A DNA stretch of 64,000 bases from Oligoflexus sp. (GTDB lineage: Bacteria > Bdellovibrionota_B > Oligoflexia > Oligoflexales > Oligoflexaceae), in contig NZ_DASTAT010000063.1 of NCBI RefSeq assembly GCF_035712445.1, positions 1-64,000 on the forward strand, in the 5' to 3' direction. Under the pieces are notes generated by a model that saw nothing but the letters and a program-made list of their open reading frames with translations, had not been told where the DNA came from and did not search any database. The position numbers were made by a program, and so were the translations under genes. Each line of letters begins with the position of its first letter. Within the stretch, counting starts at the first letter, position 1. This document shows, piece after piece, positions 1 to 8,074 of the stretch.

Positions 1-5
1 GCCCT

Positions 6-1190
6 TCATGCGCACAGATTCAAAAGCCTTAGTCTATAGTTTTTGAACTCCTTGAACCCGTAAGCCCTTCTCTGGCAAAGCTTTGCCTTTCGATTAAAGC
101 CCTCAACGCGACCGTTGCTCATGCCTTTATGTCGGTGATAATTCAATATCTCCTCACGCCAATCGAGCAGGACTTTTCTGAGCTCGCGAACCTCCTTCTG
201 CTTCGAGCGTCCCATCAGATCACAGATCCTGCCCAATGCTGTTTGAGCTCGTTCGTATCCACGCAGCCTGTAAAAACGGCGAATGGCTTCCTTGTATTCA
301 TACATCTCCTTAAGCTCAGGATGATGCGAAAGCCATTGCCAGACGACACGTCTTTCATGGCATTCAAGATCCTCCAGGTTGCGAAGAAGAAGCTTGCGCA
401 TCGGATGTGATCTTTTATCTCCAGTGATACGTTTGCGCAGCCGATTGACTTTCTTTGTGAAGAGTCTTTGAACATGAAAACGATCCGCAATCAGATCCGC
501 GTTCGGAAACCAGTTCCTGGCAAGGGCCCGGTAGGTTGGTGAAAGATCCAGGGTGACCTGTTTTACGTTCTGACAGCCTTTCAACTTCTTCAGTCCTGGC
601 TCAAGCTCGGCCCGTGAACGTCCTTCGATAAGTTCATAGACCCGCCGGTTTTTATGATCCACAATCATCGTCGCATAGATGGTGCCCTTGAAGCGGGGCT
701 TGCGGATCGAATGTTCGTCGATCCCGATCGCAGCAGGCAAGGGATACTGACGTTTACGTTGATTGAGTTCAAGCTGACTGTAAGTCGCCCTGTAAACGGT
801 ATCTGCTGAGCAACGATGGGTTCTCTGGACCGATTTGAGATCTGAATAAAGCTCGGCCGCACGGCATACGCTCGCCTGAAATCTATAAGTCGTACGTCGG
901 CCTTTGCCAATTCCCGGGACCGGTTCCATAAAAGGCTTGCGACAGGTGCTGCAAAAAAATCTTCGCTTGCGAATCAGCAAAAAAACACTCTTTGAACGCA
1001 GCGGCTCATCCTTGACCCGCACGTTGCGATGGTCGTAAATTCTATCAGCCTTTGATGCGCACTTTGGACAGACTTCGAAGTCAGAAGTCTTTTTGCAGGT
1101 CATCGTAATCGTGTTGCCGTAGGTGTCTTTGACTTCAGTAATTTGCAGTTCAGGAAGGAGAATGATCCGTGCTAGATTGTCCAAAGACAT
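6..1190 (-). mobile_element. ISL3-family transposase
   Basis: A 394-residue DDE transposase that would cut and paste its own insertion sequence. The N-terminal third has paired CxxC zinc-finger motifs (CPKCAS near residue 41, CSTC near 80), followed by a helix-turn-helix stretch. The catalytic acidic residues are visible as GIDEHS, LDLSP and GRVEGFNRK, which is the ISL3 arrangement, and the length is normal for the family. The stop codon sits 5 bases inside the left window edge, so the end of the element beyond the stop is not visible. Upstream of the start, the sequence around 1232-1253 (ending GGAGATTCCCCATG) could be the terminal inverted repeat, but the partner end is off-window. The frame is intact, so the enzyme could be active. 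Confidence 0.9.
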
Positions 1191-1273
1191 GGGGTAAATC
1201 CCTGATTTGGTTGATGTTGTGGCAAACCCAACCTAATTGGAGATTCCCCATGTTCCTATTTTCCTTTTCTTAA

Positions 1274-1447
1274 TCGCACCCACACTCAACCGAGAAGACC
1301 CGCAAATACTGCCGTGAAGCAGCGAGCGACGGAGGATGGGCAAATAGTGGCTTTCAAGGTTACGCTCAATACGGAACCACTATGCAGGATGGCGAGACTG
1401 ATAGGTGGGTATCTGTCGAATTAAGGAAACGGCTCGGCTGTCGTTGA
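1274..1447 (+). pseudogene. Unrecognised gene remnant next to the IS
   Basis: An open frame without a start codon begins just downstream of the presumed IS end. It reads a plausible protein tail (EKTRKYCREAASDGG..., then WVSVELRKRLGCR) before a TGA. It lies in the position expected for the 3' part of a gene whose 5' part was removed or displaced by the insertion sequence. I do not recognise the family. It may continue into the next frame by a frameshift. Confidence 0.3.
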
Positions 1448-1457
1448 TGCACGTCCA

Positions 1458-1592
1458 ATGAAGCAAGAAGTGAATGCGGTCAAAAGTCACACTTCTGTTG
1501 GCGGAGAATCTGAAATTTTCATGAAGCGCGGCAATTTCTTTTTAACGCTATATCCCGACGGGTCATGGCGTATGAAGGAAATCTGGATTTAA
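1458..1592 (+). CDS. Small hypothetical ORF, 44 aa (possibly a remnant)
   Basis: A 44-codon frame begins MKQEVNAVKSH and ends GSWRMKEIWI. The same frame is open upstream of the ATG (AVVDARP), so it may be the C-terminus of a disrupted gene, possibly joined by frameshift to the fragment immediately upstream. There is no convincing ribosome binding site and no family was recognised. From here to 1990 I see no intact gene. That stretch holds short, stop-interrupted frames and, at 1888-1908, an AT-rich stretch with ATATCT/AGATAT arms that may belong to the promoter of the dGTPase gene. Confidence 0.25.
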   Translation: MKQEVNAVKSHTSVGGESEIFMKRGNFFLTLYPDGSWRMKEIWI

Positions 1593-1990
1593 TGACCCGT
1601 GCAATGTTCAGCGACTCTTACTGGCCAACGTATCACTTCCGACACATAAAACCGGAACCACGCCTTCACCAGATTTCTTCTCGGGATTCTGAAGTTCCAG
1701 TCACCATGGTTTTTTCTGCCCAATGACGTATGATTTTCATGAAGTTCCTGCCGGTGTCAGCATCGGGGCCAACAGCATTTGAAGCATGGCCAGTGCTTTT
1801 TGTTCACACCGCTGTAGGAACTCTTGCGGTACGCGCCTGGCCCTGCAGAAATATCAACCGCAACCGAATCAGACATAACTATATGTAATATCTAGTATTA
1901 TAAGATATATTTTGTTTACCCTGAAGACTGTTGCGGGCTTACCGAGCAGGTCATAGCAGTTAATTTGAATCTATTCAAAGAGAGAACACT

Positions 1991-3331
1991 ATGACAATTA
2001 AATGGATGTCCGAGAAGCGCGTAACATTCAAGGGAATAGAGGCGTCGCAAACTGGTCTCATCGATCGCTCGACATTTTTAAGGGATTATGGCTCTATAAT
2101 TTACCGATCTCAATTCCGACGCCAGTCGTTTAAAACCCAAGTATTCCTGAACCCTGAGCTTGATTTCCCAAGAACCCGCCTAACGCATGCTATCGAAGTG
2201 GAACAAGTTGGACGACAACTGGCAAGGTACTTTGCTGGAAAAATCCCAGAACGGTTCTCTAACGTTCCCGATGGTTTCGCGCGGGATTTTGAAGATCTGG
2301 TAGCCGCAGCATCCCTGGCACATGACATAGGGCAAGCGCCATTTGGGCACAAAGGTGAAACCGTCCTCAATGAACTCATGAAGGACAGAGTGAAAGGGCA
2401 AGAAACCAATCACTTTGAAGCCAACAAGCAAAACGTTCGCATCCTTCTGGGAAGTATTGCCAGACAACCATTCGGGGTGACTTGCGCCCTTGTAGATGCC
2501 GTAATGAAATACAAAGCGAGTTCCTTTGAATCAGAAGCAAAAAAATACCCAGGACACTATTGTCATGAAAAGGGTATAGTCACTCAGATTTTTGAAGAGA
2601 ACAATACGCTCCGACTGCGGCATCCAGCCTGTTACATCATGGAGGCGGCAGATGATATTTCGTACATTTCTGGCGACATTCAAGACGCATTGAAACTCGG
2701 TTTAATAACTGAAGGCGCAGCCGAGAACATTCTGACCAATATCCAACGTCTCAATCCTGACTTTAGTTTCGTCAGCCAAACCTGGGCCGCAATCCTTAGG
2801 GAGTGTCAAAGCGAGAATGATTATGCAAAAGTCTTAACTTACGTTCTTCGATCTCTGGTAAAATCGTGCCGAACCAATCTTGAAGGATTTATTCAGTCGG
2901 TATCCAAAGGCACCGACATCAATGAGCTACCAGCCTTGATGGACAGATACTTCAGTGAGAAAAAATGTGATCTGAATATATTGTATGCAAATCATTCTGA
3001 AAATCTCAAAGAAACCAAGAAGAGAATATATAAAGACCATATTTTGATGGATTCAGAAATCGCCAGAAATGAGATTCTGGCAGAAAAAGTCATCCGCGAC
3101 TTGTGGAATGCTGCATCGGAAAGCCTCCTAAAGAAGGACTTTGAAAAACAAGGTCTCTTCAAACTAATGCCCGTCCATGTTCAAAACCACATCAAAGCCG
3201 CTCATCAGAATCAAGACTATGAAAGTCAAAAATATCAGATCGTAGCTGACTATATTTCTGGAATGACAGACCGCTATGCAATCAGCATATGGCGTAAGAT
3301 ATTTGATCCCTCTACGCTTAAATTCACCTAG
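1991..3331 (+). CDS. dgt: Deoxyguanosinetriphosphate triphosphohydrolase (dGTPase)
   Basis: A 446-residue HD-superfamily enzyme that hydrolyses dNTPs, classically dGTP, to the deoxynucleoside and triphosphate. Family motifs are visible in order: the FRRQSFKTQVF segment near residue 38, the metal-binding RLTHAIEV segment near 62, the HD pair in SLAHDIGQAPFGH near 113, and the DD pair in EAADDISYISGDI near 219. The start follows an AGAGAG ribosome site and the gene ends in TAG. It stands alone between IS debris and a repeat region, with a local AT content higher than the main chromosome part. Enzymes of this family serve dNTP homeostasis and, in several bacteria, phage defence by nucleotide depletion. 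The island setting favours the second role here, but that is inference. Confidence 0.88.
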   Translation: MTIKWMSEKRVTFKGIEASQTGLIDRSTFLRDYGSIIYRSQFRRQSFKTQVFLNPELDFPRTRLTHAIEVEQVGRQLARYFAGKIPERFSNVPDGFARDFEDLVAAASLAHDIGQAPFGHKGETVLNELMKDRVKGQETNHFEANKQNVRILLGSIARQPFGVTCALVDAVMKYKASSFESEAKKYPGHYCHEKGIVTQIFEENNTLRLRHPACYIMEAADDISYISGDIQDALKLGLITEGAAENILTNIQRLNPDFSFVSQTWAAILRECQSENDYAKVLTYVLRSLVKSCRTNLEGFIQSVSKGTDINELPALMDRYFSEKKCDLNILYANHSENLKETKKRIYKDHILMDSEIARNEILAEKVIRDLWNAASESLLKKDFEKQGLFKLMPVHVQNHIKAAHQNQDYESQKYQIVADYISGMTDRYAISIWRKIFDPSTLKFT

Positions 3332-3701
3332 ATCAACCGAGAAATAGAAGGACTGTTCCGATCCTTCCATATTCTCCTAAATTCCACAGCACCCCAATTG
3401 TCGATGAGTCGGCTTTCGGAAGCAGAAGCACCAATATCTCGCTTAAACGGGCCAAGTCTTGATGCTCCGCGAATCCACGCGGGTGGCTTTTGGCCCAATC
3501 CGTGAATTGGGTTCTGATGTCCTGGAGCAGACCTTGCGGTCAGTAGGGACCATCAGCACGATGGCGAGACAGGAACGTGATTTTTTGTCCAGATAGAACC
3601 GGCCTAGGGTATCCCCGCATCGACCTCAAAAAAAACATGGTATCATAATGATTCCTTGTAGGGCCTCATGGCCAGGGCAAAGGAAATTGAGTCCGCTATC
3701 C

Positions 3702-3808
3702 AAAAACCCGCTTCCCAAAAAAACCCGCTTCCCAAAAAAACCCGCTTCCCGAAAAAAACCGCTTCCCAAAAAACCGCTTCCCAAAAAAACCGCTTCCCAA
3801 AAAACCCG
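3702..3808 (+). repeat. Tandem repeat of about 16-17 bp
   Basis: The core CCGCTTCCC recurs at 3708, 3725, 3742, 3759, 3774 and 3790, separated by runs of A, giving periods of 17, 17, 17, 15 and 16. On the complementary strand the unit reads GGGAAGCGG followed by T runs. Both strands are open in some frame, but the irregular period makes the frame drift, so it does not look like a protein repeat. The unit is too short and lacks unique spacers, so it is not CRISPR. The whole interval 3332-4103 has no gene I can support apart from this repeat. Confidence 0.8.
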
Positions 3809-4103
3809 GGAAAACCCATCGTGATAAACTCTATTGTGCACAATATGGTTTCGGATTCTTGAGAGCCGACTTTGTGATCGACCTGCGTTGACCAGCAGCC
3901 TATCTGGTCCGAATCCTGGCACACAGGTGGCTACTACGGTAGTCCCTTTTAAGAGCACCAGGATTTTCACTGCACCTTCAAATTTTTCAAAATTCAATCG
4001 CCCAGAAAAAATTAACCTAAGCGGAGTTGAAAGGTCCAGAAGCATGTGCCACCATTTTCATTTACAGCCAAAGCATTGAACCCCTCAGGTGAGTCTAAAA
4101 AAA

Positions 4104-4742
4104 ATGGGACTTCTGGATGAACTTCCTGCAGATTGGCGTGAAAAAATAAGTGAACGGGTTGATCCAAAGGATATTCAAAAGATCGAAAGAAACCTTGCGT
4201 ATGCCGGAAAAATTTGTCCTGAAAGGGATGATATCTTCAAAGCGTTTCATCTTTGCCCGTTTGAGAGTGTGAAAGTCGTCATCGTTGGGCAAGATCCGTA
4301 TACGCGTGGTGAGGCTACAGGCTTGGCTTTTGCAGTGAAGCGGAAAAAGAAAATCCGCCCAAGCCTTAAGAATATCTTTCGTCGTATCGAAGCCAGCACT
4401 GGCACACGGCCACAGGATACTGAACTCGAAGGCTGGGCGCAGTAGGGGGTACTGCTCCTGAACTCGATCCTCACGGCGGACTTCGGAGCGGGGAAAGCAG
4501 GATCTCATCGCCATTGGGGATGGCAAGCGATGACTGGAGCCGCAATTGATGCACTGAAGTAGAAAAGCAGTCCGGTAATATTTCTGGTATGGGGCCGACA
4601 TGCTGAAAAGGTTGTTGGAGATGTTCTAAAGCCGCATGAGGCGCTGGTGACCAGCCATCCGTCACCCAAGTCCAATCGCAAAGGCTTTTGCGCCTCTGAT
4701 CAATTCTCTCGAACGGGTAGATTTGTGAACTGGAAAGCATGA
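4104..4742 (+). pseudogene. ung: Uracil-DNA glycosylase, family 1, interrupted by two in-frame amber codons
   Basis: Base-excision repair enzyme frame removing uracil from DNA. Read through, the frame gives about 212 residues, close to the usual 220. The water-activating motif GQDPY, then GLAFAV, LLLNS, FLVWG and HPSPKS all lie in one unbroken reading frame. The frame is interrupted by TAG at 4443-4445 and TAG at 4560-4562. Against E. coli Ung, from memory, both TAGs align with glutamine (WAR-Q-GVLLLN and N-Q-HREGVVFLLWG); each is one C-to-T change from CAG. The ATG at 4104 follows an AGGTGAG-like site; an in-frame GTG lies at 4089. Without readthrough only the first 113 residues are made and the enzyme is dead. 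It could be a young pseudogene or a gene acquired from a phage that reads TAG as Gln. Confidence 0.85.
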
Positions 4743-4767
4743 GCAATATATCCAAGGAGTGACCTTG

Positions 4768-5406
4768 ATGAACAGTGATCTCAATCGAGCGGCCTGTTTG
4801 CGAATAGTACAGGAAATCGAAGCAGACTATCAACAAGCACCAGGGCTAATCCTTACGGAAAATGACCTTCAATGCATTCTGCATTCGCGTCTCTCGCAGG
4901 CTTTCACAAGGGGGAGAACTGTGGAAGGATACAGAGCCTCTCCAGTCCACGGCGAGGTAAGCTGGTACGACCAGGATGAACGACTGGCGATAAAACCTGA
5001 CATATCAATTTTTGAAACCGAGAACCTGCAGCTATTCGATCGGCCAGGGATGAAGCTTCCAAGCAAAGGCTTCGCTGGAAGAGGTAGTGCGATCATGTTC
5101 GAGTTAAAGTTTTTTCGCTTTGTGAAAGGGCCATCCAAGTCTCAACTTGCTGGCGTTTGGAAAGATTTGGAAAAAATCCAGGGATTGTTTCAGCGATTAC
5201 ACCGCCAAGGACCTACAGGTATGGTTCATTGCTTTTTTGTGGTATTTAGCAAGTCAAGTATTGGTGAGGAGCAGATAAGCCAGACCTTTCACGATTTTAG
5301 TCGGACTTCGACCAATGCCTTTCGGGATAACGTCACGTTTAGAGCCTGCACCGGTAACGCAGAAATCCATACGCAACAGCGTCGTCGGCATGGCGAAGGT
5401 GCCTAA
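4768..5406 (+). CDS. Predicted PD-(D/E)XK nuclease-like protein
   Basis: A protein of about 212 residues with no family I can name. A central IKPDISIFE strand followed about 40 residues later by IMFELKFFR gives the D...ExK pattern of the PD-(D/E)XK nuclease fold (restriction enzymes, Holliday and repair nucleases). The start was set to the ATG at 4768 because AAGGAG sits 8 bases upstream; the GTG at 4759 would begin inside that site. It lies just after the glycosylase frame and just before an HNH protein in the same direction, which suggests a co-transferred DNA-targeting set. The nuclease call rests on a short motif only. Confidence 0.5.
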   Translation: MNSDLNRAACLRIVQEIEADYQQAPGLILTENDLQCILHSRLSQAFTRGRTVEGYRASPVHGEVSWYDQDERLAIKPDISIFETENLQLFDRPGMKLPSKGFAGRGSAIMFELKFFRFVKGPSKSQLAGVWKDLEKIQGLFQRLHRQGPTGMVHCFFVVFSKSSIGEEQISQTFHDFSRTSTNAFRDNVTFRACTGNAEIHTQQRRRHGEGA

Positions 5407-5457
5407 CTTCCAGGGGATGAAGATAGGGGAAAGCGGCATTCACATGGAGAAACGAAT

Positions 5458-5859
5458 ATGAAAACCACTAAGTCGGGTTTCACTGAAGCGCAGCGCTTAC
5501 AGTTCAGAGCAAAATTGATGGAAATGGTCGTGGCATTTTCGGAGGAAACAAAACACCCACCCGAGGCTGTAGTTCTTGAACTTCGCTATTTTCATGAGGG
5601 AGCGTCTAATCCCTATCGGACAAATGCTTCAGCCAAGGATAAAAAGGCAAGCCTGGAATTCCACCAAAACAAATGTCAGGGAGCCGAATGTGGATGTTCT
5701 TTGGTGGGAAAGGAAATCCACTACCATCATAAGAAACGTGGTTTCCCAGGGCAGCACGAACCAGAGAACTTGGTGCCAATGTGTATTGAATGCCACGATA
5801 AAACTCATGGCGCATCAAAAGGCAGCCTATCAAAGGGATCTATGAAACGCTCGAAGTAG
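5458..5859 (+). CDS. HNH endonuclease-domain protein
   Basis: A 133-residue protein whose C-terminal half is an HNH fold: a CxxxxCGC zinc ligand pair near residue 77, the IHYHHKKRG core with paired histidines near 88, a conserved Asn in EPENLVPMC, and a closing CIECHDKTHG. Such domains make metal-dependent cuts in DNA. The N-terminal 60 residues are helical and unassigned, with no obvious DNA-recognition domain. The ATG follows a GGAGAAACG site. It is 51 bases downstream of the PD-(D/E)XK-like gene, probably in the same transcript. Confidence 0.78.
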   Translation: MKTTKSGFTEAQRLQFRAKLMEMVVAFSEETKHPPEAVVLELRYFHEGASNPYRTNASAKDKKASLEFHQNKCQGAECGCSLVGKEIHYHHKKRGFPGQHEPENLVPMCIECHDKTHGASKGSLSKGSMKRSK

Positions 5860-5879
5860 TCTCGATTAAATATTCTCAA

Positions 5880-6641
5880 TTGCAAACGTCTATTGAGCAG
5901 GATCAGTTGCCAATGCCTAAAGAACGACAGCGAGTGTATTTCGATGGGGCTGAGAACTGGGACAACGATCCCCGATTCGTGACTCGCTTAGATCACGCTT
6001 TTGGGAGAGTTCACCAGTTCATTTTCCATCCTAGAATTGTCCTCTTGCTTATCGTCATGTTTTTCTTCAGCCTATGCTTTATAATTTATCCTCTGGACCC
6101 GAAGCGTCTGGCCGATTGGATCGTTGGTGCTGTTGGGACCAGCTTTTTAACTTACGTCGGCCTCGTCATCACAGTGTTCTGGAACCTGGATTCGGTTTAC
6201 GGCAGAAAGTGGCAACTCTTCTACGAACAGTGGTATGAAGTAAATAGGATGCAACCTGGCAATGCGCAGGATGAGCAGTTCTGCAATCTGAACATGGACA
6301 TCATCACAATGAAACTGTGGGGAGATCCAGCTATCTCTGCAACTTTCAAAGAAGACCTGGAAGTAGCGATTCGCAATGTTTTGAAGGATTCCCCTGAAAC
6401 CGATGTCGAGAGTGCCATAAATAAGTTGCGTCGGAGGGAAATGGATGTTTATGAAGCCCACGACTACTTTGCAAGAAGTTGCGCAGAAGCTGATTCTGAA
6501 TACTACGAAGAGCATATAGACTCAGGTTCATCATCTGACGGAAGCATTGGTTTGTCTTCCAACCGCAGACGCATGATCTGTCAGAGGAAACTCAAAAAAC
6601 CCTTCTCATTCCGGCCCACTCATCAAAAACAGCACACCTAA
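5880..6641 (+). CDS. Two-TM membrane protein of unknown function
   Basis: About 253 residues if translation starts at the TTG at 5880; an ATG at 5913 would drop 11 residues. Two hydrophobic segments stand out, at about residues 50-70 (VLLLIVMFFFSLCFIIY) and 78-104 (IVGAVGTSFLTYVGLVITVF). They are followed by a soluble, acidic C-terminal domain of about 120 residues and a basic Ser-rich tail. No enzyme motif is visible. Position after two nuclease-like genes resembles defence modules in which a small membrane protein is the effector, but there is no direct evidence for that. I do not recognise the family. Confidence 0.55.
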   Translation: MQTSIEQDQLPMPKERQRVYFDGAENWDNDPRFVTRLDHAFGRVHQFIFHPRIVLLLIVMFFFSLCFIIYPLDPKRLADWIVGAVGTSFLTYVGLVITVFWNLDSVYGRKWQLFYEQWYEVNRMQPGNAQDEQFCNLNMDIITMKLWGDPAISATFKEDLEVAIRNVLKDSPETDVESAINKLRRREMDVYEAHDYFARSCAEADSEYYEEHIDSGSSSDGSIGLSSNRRRMICQRKLKKPFSFRPTHQKQHT

Positions 6642-6664
6642 ATCATAGCGCATTTTTTTAAATG

Positions 6665-6928
6665 TTATTTGAGGTCAAGCCGGAGGTCAATCCGATCCAA
6701 GCCCGGTCCATAACCATCAGGTTTCCTGCTCACCACCTCGAATCCAAGGCTTTGGTAAAAACCCAGACTGTGCTGGCTGGTGTCCATGATGATTGCATTG
6801 GCTCCAGCCTTCTTTGTCGCATCCAGGCGCTGCGTAAAAAGAAGCCGACCAACGCCCTGGTGATGGACATAACTGCAAACTATACCCCGTGCCAGTTCAG
6901 CGACATTTTTTTCTATTGCAAAACTAAA
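6665..6928 (-). pseudogene. Truncated GNAT acetyltransferase (C-terminal half)
   Basis: The reverse strand reads the acetyl-CoA binding half of a GNAT domain: HHQGVGRLLF (the Q/RxxGxG/A loop), then ANAIIMDTS and HSLGFYQSLGFEVVSR, the classic FYxxxGF ending. The frame is closed by a stop at 6929-6931 where the N-terminal half should begin, and the upstream bases to about 7190 show only fragments (VLEIPSGRPVPVVHRDKWP) in broken frames. So the gene is decayed at its 5' end. No substrate can be guessed. Confidence 0.65.
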
Positions 6929-7195
6929 TCAGACAAGCAGACCTGATGTTGGCCATTTGTCACGATGAACTACGGGTACTGGCCTTCCTGAAGGTATTTC
7001 AAGAACCCATCGCGTTCGTGTGCTGCGAAATATTTTGGGCAGTTCCAGTCGAAGATCGCGAGGCACTCGCTGAGGCGGGAGCGACCTGTCTAGCCGGCCA
7101 CGGCCCTACTCTCACGTTGCTATGATTATTTTTCTGAAAACCTTAGCAAGGACTTTCCAAACAATTGTGCTGCCACGCTCTAATTTAAAATACGC

Positions 7196-7604
7196 TCACG
7201 GTATAATGCTATCAAAAATATATTGAATAGCCTCGTTCTCAGAATATTTCGCAAGACCTGTGATTGGGTCTTTTGTTCAGGCGGTTTTCGTCCATATAGA
7301 GCGAATAGCCATTGTTAGCCAGAAAAAACCAAGCAGCAAAGATAGCCGTGCGTTTGTTACCATCCATGAAGAATTGGCCCTCTGCGATTCGATACAACAA
7401 AAGTCCAGCCATTCTCTCAATTGGCAGATGCATATATCCTGCTTGCGACTGATAGAAAATCCCCGCAAGACAGCCACTCAAATCCCCGGCTCTTACAAGC
7501 CTATGCTGCTGTTTGCAAGCAGGGTCTTTTCGGTGCACATCCTCAATTGCTCGGCGGTTCAGGCCTTCCACCTCCCGGGACTGGAGTTCGATGAGCCTTA
7601 TCAT
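7196..7604 (-). pseudogene. Fic/Doc-family toxin, frameshifted near the 3' end
   Basis: Fic proteins transfer AMP or phosphate onto targets; Doc-type members are toxins of toxin-antitoxin pairs. The core motif is FFMDGNKRTAIF at about residue 77, followed by the family's FLANNGYSL. Where the catalytic histidine of HPFxDGNKR belongs there is a glutamine (AEGQFF). After MDENRLN the frame runs into an early stop at 7239. Shifting frame at an AAAA run near 7257-7260 restores a natural tail (KDPITGLAKYSENEAIQYIF) that ends at 7196. So the gene carries a one-base indel in a homopolymer, through real mutation, programmed slippage or sequencing error. The start overlaps the antitoxin stop (ATGA). Confidence 0.7.
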
Positions 7605-7840
7605 TTTGCCAGTTTGTCCATGAGCGAACTGTTATCCCGCAGAAACTTGTCCATTTCATCATCTGTTACAGGTCCCCTTTGCTGAGCCGTAAGGCGCAAA
7701 CGAGGATCTATGAGCCACGCTTCTAGAGCTTGATTCATGATGAAAGTGAACGAAAGGCCTGGGTTCTTTTGGATAATGTCATCGACCTTCTGAGCAAGAT
7801 CAGGGCTGATATTAAAGCTTTTCTTGATGGGCATATTCAT
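7601..7840 (-). CDS. Ribbon-helix-helix-like antitoxin paired with Fic
   Basis: A small acidic protein of 79 residues if it starts at MNMPIKKSFNIS, which follows a strong GGAAGGAG site; a longer frame to 7861 lacks one. The N-terminal strand (KKSFNISPDLAQKVDDII) and following helix match the DNA-binding half of RHH or CopG-type antitoxins. The C-terminal tail (TDDEMDKFLRDN) would wrap the toxin. It overlaps the Fic gene by four bases, the usual antitoxin-first layout. A palindrome directly upstream is a plausible autoregulatory operator. Confidence 0.6.
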   Translation of the reverse strand: MNMPIKKSFNISPDLAQKVDDIIQKNPGLSFTFIMNQALEAWLIDPRLRLTAQQRGPVTDDEMDKFLRDNSSLMDKLAK

Positions 7841-7871
7841 AACCGAAGCTCCTTCCACCACCAGATCTATC

Positions 7872-7900
7872 AGTATTATCGGGTAATATCCAGTAATACT
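7872..7900. promoter_or_regulatory. Palindromic operator candidate for the toxin-antitoxin pair
   Basis: Seven-base arms AGTATTA and TAATACT enclose a 15-base centre that itself contains a TATTA/TAATA pair. The site lies about 30 bases upstream of the antitoxin start, where RHH antitoxins normally bind to repress their own promoter. Seen in sequence; the binding role is inferred. The rest of 7901-8074 shows nothing I can call. Confidence 0.45.
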
Positions 7901-8074
7901 TTAGAGAATCCCAATTAACTCCATTTTTTCAATAACTTAATGAAATCCGAGAAAGGGGGATTATCACCTGACACCCTGCGGGCCTTGTGGGGAGCTTTGG
8001 ACAAGCGAGAAAACGTCTGAAAGGTCTTTGCATCTTCCTGCAGTAGGCGGATTCATGTTTCCGTGCAGCCAGAC

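Noticed and set aside
3702..3808. CRISPR array
   Set aside because: Units are 16-17 bp with A-runs and no unique spacers; no cas genes.
3626..4045. Reverse-strand repetitive protein (GSGF/FWEAVF repeats)
   Set aside because: It is the tandem DNA repeat read in drifting frames; no start signal or conserved length.
4104..5859. Genome-wide reassignment of TAG to glutamine
   Set aside because: Genes such as the dGTPase, the HNH protein and the third paralog end naturally at TAG, so the host reads it as stop.
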